Assembly: GCF_001640805.2 (NCBI RefSeq)
Contig: NC_066844.1
Span: 9,292,430-9,356,429 of the forward strand
From: Lates calcarifer
Lineage: Eukaryota > Chordata > Actinopteri > Centropomidae
Direction of reading: 5' to 3'
DNA length: 64,000 bases
Shown piece by piece: positions 53,796 through 64,000 of this stretch (positions within the stretch are counted from its first letter, which is position 1; each line of letters opens with the position of its first letter). The notes beneath the pieces are model-generated. The model did not search any database. It was not told the origin of the DNA and saw only the letters and a list, made by a program, of their open reading frames with translations. Made by a program: the position numbers and the translations under genes.

Positions 53796-54334
53796 GTGAG
53801 TAAAATGCATTTACCTACATTTTTATTGTTTATGTCTGTCTTTATTTGGTTGTATTGATGCTTCTGCTGGAGATGAAGTGTGTGGAATGTTTGGAGACCT
53901 ACTGAATTGTGTTAATTGGGTTTTTATAGCATTGCTTTAGTAATGGCATTTACTCTGGCTACGTGATATGCATGTCTGTGATGCAAAGTTCTGTAATATT
54001 GTGTTTCTGTATATATCGCTGAAGGTTTCCATAGCTGGGTTGCTTTTGTAATCACGAATCCAAGTTCACAGCATCTTCACTTTTCAAGTTAACAGGGGGT
54101 GAGTTTGATGATCAGGAGTCCTTTAAATACACGTGTAATTTACATTTCACTCCGACATGTGCTGGGACTGTACATGACACTATCATGACAGAAGGGTACA
54201 TGTAAGTAATGCATATGATTTAGTTTGTTATTGTGTGCTATCGAAAATTGTACTTAAAGCAGCTGAAACTAGCTTGAATATCCACCATAATTATGCTTTG
54301 GCCAGGTATATTTTTCTTCTCAGTCCTAGTCTTA

Positions 54335-54990
54335 GCCCCCACCTGCCCGCCAACCTCTGGTTTCGTGCGGGGCGTGTGCACGCGGCGTCACACCGGGACC
54401 GCGCGCTTGCGGACCAGAGAGAGAGAGAATAACTGAAAGAGGGGAGGAGTGTGGAGAGTCCACGAGACTGAGTGAGGGAGAGACCTGCACCGCATTGACA
54501 GGAAACACGGAGTCAGAGCTCCGGTAACGCCATCAGCACAGAGGAGGAGGTGGATAGTTTTCTGATGCCTCTGCGGAGCTGACGGTGCAGCAGCGAGGAG
54601 AGGAGCGGCGGACCGGCGCAGGTAAGCGGACCTTTTCTACTTTCTACTATGATCCTCTGTAGTTGTAGCTCCCATCGCAGTGACGCATCGGGTGGTGTCC
54701 CGGTTCCGGCGGGGCCGGTCTATGCAATGGTGAGGATGCAGGGTGTGAAAAATGACAGCTGGACGGGATGATGCAGCTCCAGTCCCATCCGCGACGCTCC
54801 GAACGCTATTGCCCCGTCTCTCTGCAGTGTTTTCCGGGCATCCGTTGCACACGGGCCCCCGCCTCTCTCTGCGCATCTTCTGGATGATGCTGCGGTTTTG
54901 TGGAATTTGTGCTGCTCTGCGCAAATCGCGAATAAGGACACCAAGGACCGGTGAAATTAGCGGGGCCTGCCTCGCAGTCCGCATCTGCAG
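54335..54990 (+). promoter_or_regulatory. CpG-rich promoter-like island
   Basis: A sharp local rise in GC and CpG in otherwise AT-rich DNA, with GA-rich sequence around the putative transcription start. Neither strand shows a recognisable protein; the open frames here follow from the GC content. Confidence 0.6.
54400..54621 (+). other. probable non-coding first exon of an unidentified plus-strand gene
   Basis: GA-rich 5' UTR-like sequence ending at a strong donor (GGCGCAG then GTAAGCGG). The only ATG near the end opens a six-codon frame, so the exon is probably untranslated. The start coordinate is approximate. The coding exons are outside the window. ATP2B4, near ZC3H11A in human, is one possible owner, but nothing in the sequence shows it. 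Confidence 0.5.
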
Positions 54991-55724
54991 AGGCCCGTGT
55001 GTGTATGTGATGTGTGAGGAGAGATGTCATTGCAGAGGACGAGTGATTTTAAGGGCTGTCAAGTTGGGCTTGTTTGGTTAGGCCCCAGGGCTGCAGCCTG
55101 GGCTGGACACAGGGTGAGTCAGGTCTGTCTCTTAGCACTGGAAGTGGATCAGAGCACATCTGACTGTGAGGGAGGTGACTCAAAGAAAAAGTGGTGTATT
55201 TATTGTCGTTTATATCATGTCACCGAATGGATGACACACATCTTAAAACAACACTTTGAACAGAAAGTCTGCTCCTGTAGTATTAATATATGGACTTGTA
55301 TGTGTCTCTGTGCTACAGTAGAACATTACCTGGTGACCTTGTTGTACTAAAACCTTAAAACCTTAAAAACCTTAAACCCATTCCTATACTAGCCCCATAC
55401 AGTCTGTGCATTCAGTGACAAGTTTAGTTGTGTTATTAATTCACACAATAGTGATTGGTCATACTGTGTGTCAACAGTGGTCCTGGTGCTACAGTCATAA
55501 TGTTTCTACACGGGAATATCATCAGTGGTGAGCTTATAGTGACCATAAGGGTGTTATTGTATGGTGTTTTCTCTCTTTTAACTCTTTAATATTATTATTG
55601 ACTACTATAATGTTGTAGTTAAGTGTGTATTGTGTATCATGCTTTAGATTTATCTCCTGCAAGCCATTCAGTTTTATAAGTGGAATTTTCATTGTCCTTA
55701 GGTAGGAGGAACAGATGTATAATC

Positions 55725-56100
55725 AGCAAAAATATACTCAAAGTAAGCTATCAACAAAATCATTATACAGACTTCTTTAAGAGTGTTTTCTTATTATTGA
55801 TATCACTGGATTATTACTGACTCATTAATATGGTAGAAGTCTTTTTTGAGATGTAGATTTTATCTATTCATATTTATTTTTATAAGGTGGCCATATGTTT
55901 TGTGTATACAATCAGAATTTGCCAATAACAAGTAATTGTAGCTGTCAAATAAATGTATTTGAGTAAAGAATACATTTACCTCTGGAACAGTGTAAGTACC
56001 ACTTAAATATTTTGGTAAAGTACAAGGTGATGTACAAGTACCTGAAATAGAAACAGTGTACTTACCAGAGTACTGGAGTAAATTTACTTTCCACTGTTGT
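55725..56100 (+). repeat. fish interspersed repeat, family D (near full length)
   Basis: Contains, in order, an ATTATTGATATCACTGG block, GTAATTGTAGCTGTCAAATA, a GAGTAAAGAATACATTTACC block, ACAAGTACCTGAAATAG and the end GAGTAAATTTACTTTCCACT. This order matches a common fish non-autonomous repeat known to me. The copy at 35,262-35,480 shares the 5' part. Confidence 0.7.
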
Positions 56101-56927
56101 TGTACAGACTCAGTGTATATATAGAAAATGTGTCATTCTTCTATTTTAAACATCATTTGGGGTTACACAAAGTTTCACCACTTAAATGGAATCATGACAA
56201 AGTCTGGGACATTTTTTGCAGTCATATTACATTTAGTGCTTGGTCTTGAATAGGTTAATAAGATGAGGACTTGTGGTGCTCAGTTGTGAACTTCCATGAT
56301 GCAGTATTTGTGCAGTATTTTTAAATCTCCTATGGCATGACTTGAATATTCCTATAGTGTTTTTCTATAGGGGCTGTAGTCTGGATGTGCTTTGCTGCGA
56401 CTGTGTAACAGTATAGAAAGGTTTGCTTATTGACTTGTGTAATGAGAGCCTAGAACATGTACTCAGCCATGGAAAGAGATATGTATTGTGTGTGTGAGTG
56501 AGAGAGAGAGTGTGTTATAGCTGATTTACAAAGATGTGACTTATAACTTATAACATAAGACAGAGTCAGTTTTCATAAAAAACAATTTAATCAATTTTGA
56601 GAGCAAATGTTTGCTTTCAAGTTTGCTTCTAACTGTAGATTAACTGAGCTCAGTTAAAATGTACATTTCTTATCTTATCAGCTATTATGAGCTCACGTGC
56701 AATATAAAAACAATGCTTTAGGTTGACTTTGCTACTTCTGTAGGTTTTTTGTTCATCTTAAATATGGAGATTTCCATGGAGTCACAGTGTGTGTGATAAA
56801 CTGACCTATGTTACCTTGTTAAAATACATCTTAAAGAAATATGTAACTGTATATTTCTTATTTCGTTAGTAACATTGGTTCATTTTAATTGTAACAGTTT
56901 TATTTATAATTATTTTTTTCATAGCTA

Positions 56928-56949
56928 TGTATGTGTGTGTGTGTGTGTG
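56928..56949. repeat. (TG)n microsatellite
   Basis: A TATG/TG run of about 22 bases. Confidence 0.85.
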
Positions 56950-57649
56950 AGACCCAATGACTGTATATAAAGATGGACAATGCATCTCTTTTTCCTCCCA
57001 CTGTACAAACATTAAGCCAAAATATCCCAGATAAGAATGCAGCCATCTTGCACTGGTGATGTCATGTGGAATCAGAGTCTGCCCAGCAGTGATTAGGGAG
57101 TGGAGCTGCAGTATCAAAGTCCCTCCCATACACCTGCCCGACCAATTGCGAGTCAGTCACAGCTGTTAGTTATGATATCACACTCCCTTTTTATAGCATC
57201 ACATAACTAATTTAAACCAAACTTATAAGGAAAATGAACACTTGAACATACATCAGTGTAACAACTATCTACAATGTCAGAAAACATGTTTGGGAAAAAA
57301 TGTATTTTGTATGTTCTTAAATTTTTTAGGTTGGCCCATGTCCCCCTATGACATAGAAAGGGCTGGGGTGTGTAACTTAAACTGCAGCGAGACACCAGGG
57401 AGTGATCAAAATGTGTTGCCTTCACTTTTGCTTGTGTTGTCATCTTGTTATACAGTCACTGGTGAGACTTCAGCATTGGCCAACAATTTAATGGTCTTAC
57501 AGCAGAACAGGAGGTGATAGTATCTGGACCTACAGACAGACTGACAAACACACATGCAAAGGTGCACAGAGCTTAGAGAAAGATGCCTGATGTTCATCAG
57601 ATGACAAAGCCATCTATATGATACCATAAAAAATTTGTCAGTGATCAGT

Positions 57650-57701
57650 GATAATATAATATATATAATAATATAATATATAATATATATATTAATATAA
57701 T
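57650..57701. repeat. AT-rich (TA)n-type tract
   Basis: ATATAATATATA-type low-complexity sequence of about 50 bases. Confidence 0.85.
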
Positions 57702-60700
57702 GAAAATGGGAAACAGAAGACAAAAATATCTAAGCATAGATGAAAAACACAGACACATATGCACCCAAAACTATTGAGAAATTATAGAATTATATTTCCC
57801 AAAGAATGAGAATTTACTTGCTGATGGTGGGTGGTGTGCTCTCACCCTCATGCAGTTTAAAGGGGGAGAGTGTAATCCAGGTTATTCTGAGGTGTCCCCT
57901 AAACACCTCAGTCAGTAGATGCTACAATTTGCAGATGTTTAAAGAGTGAAAAAAGGCGTTCTAAAGTAAGATTTACTGACGCTGAAACTGAGTAATTATC
58001 TAGCTGGGTTGGTCAGGCCACCCAGGGAGAGCCTGTGTCTGCGAAACGCTGTCAAGTTTTTACAAACTTTACACAGTGCATTGGTCTGTTCCTCATTGGA
58101 CCTTACAAAACCGAACAATTTCCATATCTCTGAGGTAACACGATTACCTTATACTGGTTTTATTTTGTCCTCTTCAGTGGGTGGCAGCCATTACTCAAAC
58201 TTGCTGTTGATCGGCAAAGCTAGTTTTAGGACAGTTTTTCCCTTGTTGTTCCCAGCTGACTTCAGATAGCAACTCCATGATACTACAGACTGCTCTTGAA
58301 CTCAGCATTTTTGGCTGCAGGGACTTCTCTTTCTAGCCCTTCTTTGTCATTCTTTACGCAGCCACTCTGGTCAGCTTTAATGTACAACCGAGATCAACAC
58401 AATGAATGCCCCACCCCACCCCACAGCCAGTACCTCTGTGAGGTAGACTTTCCCATTTGGGGTGGAGGCTCAGGTTCTGTCGGACCTTCAGGTCTTCTGA
58501 TGGACTTACTTTCAGAGGGCTGTGTCCCTGACTTTGAATGAAGCTAACAAGTGGAGTCCTCCTTCCTGACGAAAGTGATATGAAGGCTGATGCAGACATT
58601 CCGTTTTCCCTTAACTACAGACAAAAATGGCGGTGAACATTCTCAGACAAGAAGATATGCTGACAAAAAAGACACTAAGTGACACACTGTCAGATAATAC
58701 AGGATGAAGATTTACATATGTATGTATGTAAAGACAGTCAGATAAATTCTCCTCTGTCCTGACTGTCTGCTATTGTGTGCCATGGGTTCTATTTGGACCA
58801 CATCGCCACGAGATCTAGATCTACCAGAACACTTCTTGCTTATGAATAGAATATGTTTTTTCCACCATGAATTAAGGATGTCAGGGCAGTCAGCGCTGCT
58901 TCCATGTTACTGTGCCATGGAGTCAAGCCTTGTTTGGTGAGCTCCATTGGGAATGTGTCATCTGTCAGCAGTGGTTCCATGGTCGTTGGGGTTCTCTACT
59001 GAAATTGATCTGGTGGGTCATGATGAAAGATGAACACAACATGCTTAAAAATGCACCAAAGCCTTATCTAGATGTTAAAGGAGATGTATATGTTCCTGTA
59101 CTGAGAAATCTGAGCCTAGGGTGTCAGGTATCAGCAGTTTGACTGACTTCTGCTGATGAATGACAGGAAAGAAAGCAGAGAGGCGTGTGAACGCTGTGGA
59201 CACCCACTTGAAAATATGTCTCCTAAATCACCTGAGGCCAGACAATAATGGCCTCATCGAAAGGTTCAATGATGTGTCGTCCAAATATGTATAAAGGCAA
59301 AAGAATTTATTCCTGTTACAAATGGCCACACTCACACACAGTCGAAATGACATCCCATTGTCTCCTCAATCTCTCTACAAGAATTTGGTTTTATTTGTCT
59401 TTGCCAGTCTTGATGATATGAATTGTATAAATAGCAATGACAGTGCACACTTTAGGTCACTCTTTTCTTGTAGGCAGGGGAGCTTGAGACAGAAGTTCAA
59501 ACCTTGCCTGGTTTATACCTCCACCTACCTGGCCAATTGCTGCACAAAGTGAGCTGTCTGTTTGAGACGAGTTTTGCCTTGTGACATGGAGCATCCTGCA
59601 TGGAATTGGCTGTTAGAAGACACACATCACACACATCCAACCATGACGGTTGGGGTGATATGGCAGTGTTACGTTGTTTCAAGGATCCCACCCATTTGAA
59701 GGTCGCACAGTGTTAGGCTTGTTTAATGCTGACACCATCACACAATCCCAGACACAGGTGCAAGGCAACACATCATGAGTGAGTGAGTCACTCATCACCT
59801 CTCTCACACTGTGAGTCACTGTCAGCTTCTGAGCTAATGTCAGGCAAAAATACACTTTCAACAAGTCTATGTTTGTGATGCCTATGACAGTTCAGCAACC
59901 TGATTTTAATTGTGTGGCATGTTAGAAACGTTTTGGGCATGGGAATACAGCAATTTTGAGTTGGGCCTTTGGAGCCAAACAAAGTTTGGCTAGTTTTTGA
60001 TAGAAAAACATAGGAAAGGAGAGAGGTCGTGTGGATGTAAAATATCTCAGTAGCTATAATCCTGTAATAATTTCCTTCCTAAGCTTATTACTGAAAACCC
60101 TAGGCTCCTGCTTAAAGTTTTTGATCACACAGTGCTGCAGTTCAGGTGTATGACCAGCAGATGTCAGTGTTGTAACACAGTACATGTGTCCTCCATACAC
60201 TCACAGATATTCTTACTGTTGGTGAGTCCATCTGAGTGTACGACAGTCAAATGGGTTTGTTAGTCTGCTTTACAGGCTGACATGCATGTTCACAAGATGG
60301 AACATTTACTGGAGATACACTGCTACTCAGATCTATTTTTGTGCTTTTTGTGTAGTTTCATATATATATATGACAGTTTATCATTACCAAAAATTCCAAA
60401 ATGCTTTACAGACAGGAAACGTTGCCTGTGTCTTAGGTCTGGAAAGTATGTCTTCTGTGGTGTGCTAGTTAAGTACATGAGGAACAATCATAACAGAGTT
60501 CCACATCTTGGTACAGTCCAGATCTCCAGAAAATCATCTCTATTTATGCACAACAAAAAGTCATGGATTAAACAGTTAAACATAAATCTTTTATAGTAGG
60601 TTCGCATTTTTACCCACCTTTAATCCTTTGTTATACAAAAATATTTTGTATGTAGCTATACATTGCTGCATACCAGTACAAGGTTGTGAAAACAATACAT

Positions 60701-61087
60701 ACATTTTATTCCATACAAGCAATTATGTAAATATTATGTAGGGTGGATGGTATAAACAATATAGAGAGCACAGTGGTAAGAATTTGTATTGATTTTGACT
60801 AAACCGTATTGAACAGCAGAACTCTTAGTACTGAAGTGGCAATGATGCAACTGCACCAGTGAGAGGCAGCAATGCACTAAATCATGGCTAGTCTGTTTGA
60901 AAAAAGAAGTAGAGAATATTCAAAGCATCTTTGAGAGCAAAATGGGAGAGCCCATGCTGCTTTGTTTGGATAATGGAAAACTGTCTTAAAGCCCTGCATA
61001 CAATGAATAGGAGGAGTTGGTTAAAAAAGAACAGTGCAATTACCTTTATACGGACATAGTTAGAAGGTTTCAAACACTGGTTTGGCC

Positions 61088-61205
61088 AGTGTTTTCTCTG
61101 TGGAGTTGGCATGATCTCCCCTTGCTTGCGTGGGTTTCCCCTGGATACTCCGCCCTCTTCTCACATTGCAAAGACGTGCAGGTTAGCCTCACACCCCATG
61201 TCAGC
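61088..61205 (+). repeat. degenerate teleost interspersed repeat, family A, 5' half
   Basis: Carries the GTGGAGTTGGCATGATCTCC, TGCTTGCGTGGGTTTCCCCT, GGATACTCCG and AAGACGTGCAGGTTAG blocks of the family; it overlaps the part present at 21,682. Confidence 0.7.
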
Positions 61206-64000
61206 CCACTGATTATACATTGATTTACATTGTACTGTGATATAAATTTTAGACCATATCTACTATTATGTATTATGTCACTTTGTCTCATGATGTTGTT
61301 CATACTTTTAGAAAAGCTGTTTTAAAAATGAAAAGATGAAAGCCCAGTAAATGCCCTTATTAGTCAAAGCCCACTACACAGAGTACATAGTAAGTAGTGC
61401 ACAGTAGCAGCAACATGCCATGTGGATGCTCCTCCAGTGATCCCTTCTCCTGGCTACCATTCAGTTAAACGGAGCAGCCAGTGCAGATGGGACATAACCA
61501 GGCCAGGTGGATTGTGGGTAACATGGGGCAGTGTGCAGTTATCTGTGAATTAATTCTGCATTAGGGAAACCCACTGGCATCACTGTGATCGTCTGGCATG
61601 GTATGTCTGTTTAGGTATGTGTGTGTTTGTTGACTGCTGGGTTTTAATACTTCACCTGGCATCAAATGTGAACTGAACCACAGGTCAGCAAGCAGTCTAA
61701 CTCTGCCTGGAAACAGACAGAACTACTGTGGAGTCATTCAGTCAGTGTGTAGCTGGATGGGTTTTCCATCTAATCTGCAACTGCTCAATTACTTTGTATT
61801 TAACAAGCATGACTTTGTGTTGTTCACACAAACCATGCTGTGTGTGGGTGGATATCATTGATAATGGATAGGAGAGTTACAATGACATGTCATATGCACA
61901 CTGCTGTGCTGAACAAATTTAATGGGAACTGTATTTTTTATAATGCTTTTTTCCAATATTTTCCATAGGGCAGACTGTTCACACAATAGACACAACCGTC
62001 CACACATCAACATGAGTTGCTGTAGTAAAGACGCAGGCTGTGACACTAACTGTGTAGCTACTGTCACATTGGATTTGATGTTGTTGTTTTGTTGCAAGTG
62101 ACTCAAAAGACACTTTGAAATCTAATTTGAGCCGCCAGCGCATCTGGACTGAGACACATCTGGAGTGATCTGATTGGAGTCGCATTTCAAACAAACTAGT
62201 CTTAAAACATAGATGCAGTCCCACACTTGCTGCACCTCTCAAGCCCAACTTGAAACAAACAGCAAGTGCAAGTTGGTGGGTACAAGTGTATTTCTTGTGA
62301 ATTAATTTGTCTTCCTTGAGGAAAACTGATAACAGCATGGACCTAACAGCATACTAATCAATGCTGGTGGGCGTTCTTTTCCCAACCTGCTTTTGCTTTT
62401 GTTTCTTGTCTCTCTTTCATGTATAGAAAGCAGATGCAGATTATGAAATTGACAATTTAAGCTTTATTTTTTCTGATAATTCAAAACTAAATACACAATC
62501 TGACAGTCAGTCGGATGTATATCTTCTCCACTCTACAGTTGTCCTTCATGGGAGGACCTTTCCTTTGTTATCCTCCATCCGTCTGCGGTTCCTCTCAGGT
62601 TACCTGAGCTGTACCTTGAAGTGTCCATCACTTTTTGCTTTTCAGCAGCTTCTATTTTTAAACACCTCACAGAGGCGGCTGTTTTCTCAGAGAGCGGGGA
62701 GGGGTGAAAAGAGAAACAGAGATAAAGGTAAAAGACAACTGAAAGGAAAGAGAGGAGGAAGAGAAGGAAAAGGAGACAGAGGCACGTACCAAGATGGATG
62801 AAAATAGAAAAACAAAAGATTGCAGGCGTCTGGAGTGAAGGCCAATGGCAAAGCACTGTCTGGCAGGATGCCAGGTGGAGAGGATAAATAGACGATGGAG
62901 AGAGCCAGTCTTGGTTGTGGTACTGCTCCAGGCCTCAATCTCCACTGAGACCACTGTCTGGATGAATAGGAAACAGAGAACAGGGAGGAGAGTGATATGA
63001 TTCCACTACTGATATTGTTGTATTCAAACTGCTTAAAGCTAATTCTAAATTTGTGACCACTGACATACTATAAAATTTCTAGGCTAGGTTTGCTTCCTCG
63101 CATCTTCTTGCATCTTTTTTGGGTGACGATTAGCCACTTGGTCTTTTCATTCGACATGTAGGTAACCGCAGCCTGGCAGTGTCTGCATATGGTTTTGTGA
63201 CATGGGGGAAACCAAAATGCTTCCATACGTCAGATCTAAAAGACAGTCCGCTAGCTTTGCTGTAGATTTGAAGACTGAGTGAGTGGAGTGCAAAGGATGA
63301 TGGGCACGCATGGGACAATGGTCTCAAGTTCTCATCTCCCTTTGCTCTACTCCACCACAGCTGCAACAAAACTACAGTTTTGCCTGGAAGATCTATCGGT
63401 TGTTACCATCCAGGTCCACGACAGTATAAGAGACACATTTGTTCTCATGATATCGTGAAGTTGATGATACCGTTATGTCCCTAATTAAAATTCATTGTAC
63501 CAGTAAAATCCCATGTATCAGCCAAGCCCAGGTTTCATCAAGAGTGTACCTGGCTCTCCTGCCAACTACCCAAAATCTGTGGCAGCATATTTTGCATATA
63601 AAATCTCATTACACTAAATGGGTTATCATTTAGTAATCAATGTATAATCAGTGGGCTGAAACAGTGTTTCCCCTAAAATGTTATATTATGGTTACACATA
63701 GATGTCGAAGGAGAGTAGGACTAGGGCTAGCCTCCCTGCCGGTAAAGCCAGAGTTGGCAGATAGTGCACGTAAAAACGCTAATAATTTGGTTTGACTTTC
63801 AGACATTTGGGATCGACACAGGAAGCAGAGAGAGAGAGAGACACAAATGTGAATTATCTTTTAATTTGTAAAAAAAATTTTAATCCTGTGGGCGGGGTGG
63901 GCCGCGCTGACAAGACAATGGTAGGGGAAACACTGGGAAGATAAGTTTGGGAAATAAAGAGACTGATGCGCTGGACCAGTACTGGCCCCATAAGTCTAAC

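Larger units (their letters stand above)
54622..64000 (+). other. probable long first intron or flank of the gene starting at 54.4 kb
   Basis: More than 9 kb with no convincing coding exon. Contents seen: a family D repeat (55,725-56,100), a (TG)n run, an AT-rich tract, a family A fragment (61,088-61,205), and otherwise AT-rich unique-looking DNA with a purine-rich patch at about 62,690-62,800. Confidence 0.45.

Noticed and set aside
54637..55081. Overlapping 74-115 codon frames on both strands at the CpG-rich region
   Set aside because: High GC removes stop codons by chance; arginine-rich nonsense-like translations on both strands suggest no coding.
62533..62954. Overlapping 80-107 codon minus frames rich in Phe, Leu and Ser
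   Set aside because: They follow from a purine-rich plus strand; the hydrophobic content is compositional, with no family signature.

Overview
The window looks like nuclear DNA of a teleost fish. It is AT-rich and intron-rich, with vertebrate GT-AG splice sites, many (CA)n and similar microsatellites, and decayed copies of interspersed repeats I recognise as widespread in bony fish. Names rest on protein motifs read by eye; no database search was possible. I found no prokaryotic, viral or CRISPR content.

Layout. From 1 to 16.9 kb, on the minus strand, lies a ten-exon ataxin-7-like gene that I assign to atxn7l2, a SAGA deubiquitinase-module subunit family. From 16.9 to 24.1 kb is intergenic DNA with one fish repeat and a few unproven minus-strand exon candidates. 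From 24.1 to 34.3 kb, on the minus strand, is a complete six-exon MARVEL-domain gene of the synaptophysin family, best called sypl2. From 34.3 to 35.6 kb is a short divergent intergenic region containing an old transposable element. From 35.6 to 45.3 kb, on the plus strand, is zc3h11a, a CCCH zinc-finger mRNA-export factor with 15 coding exons. As given, its sequence has two reading-frame problems. From 46.1 to 48.8 kb, on the plus strand, is a two-exon C2H2 zinc-finger gene with an N-terminal coiled coil, directly downstream of a Tc1-like transposase relic. From 48.8 to 54.3 kb is repeat-rich DNA with a minus-strand LINE reverse-transcriptase relic. At 54.3-55.0 kb is a CpG-rich promoter-like region with a probable non-coding first exon (donor at 54,622). 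The remaining 9.4 kb looks like its first intron; the coding part lies outside the window.

How the genes relate. The order and orientation sypl2 then atxn7l2 matches human 1p13.3 (SYPL2-ATXN7L2), which supports both names. In human, ZC3H11A lies on 1q32.1, so its head-to-head position with sypl2 here is a lineage-specific junction or an ancestral linkage lost in mammals. The genes do not form a pathway: they cover chromatin modification, a membrane vesicle or triad-junction protein, mRNA export, and a probable transcription factor.

I found no convincing undescribed system. The observations most worth checking are the two zc3h11a frame breaks, a transposon-derived tandem repeat with two palindromic oestrogen-response-type sites in a zc3h11a intron, the repeat inside the divergent promoter, and the orphan CpG-rich first exon at 54.6 kb.
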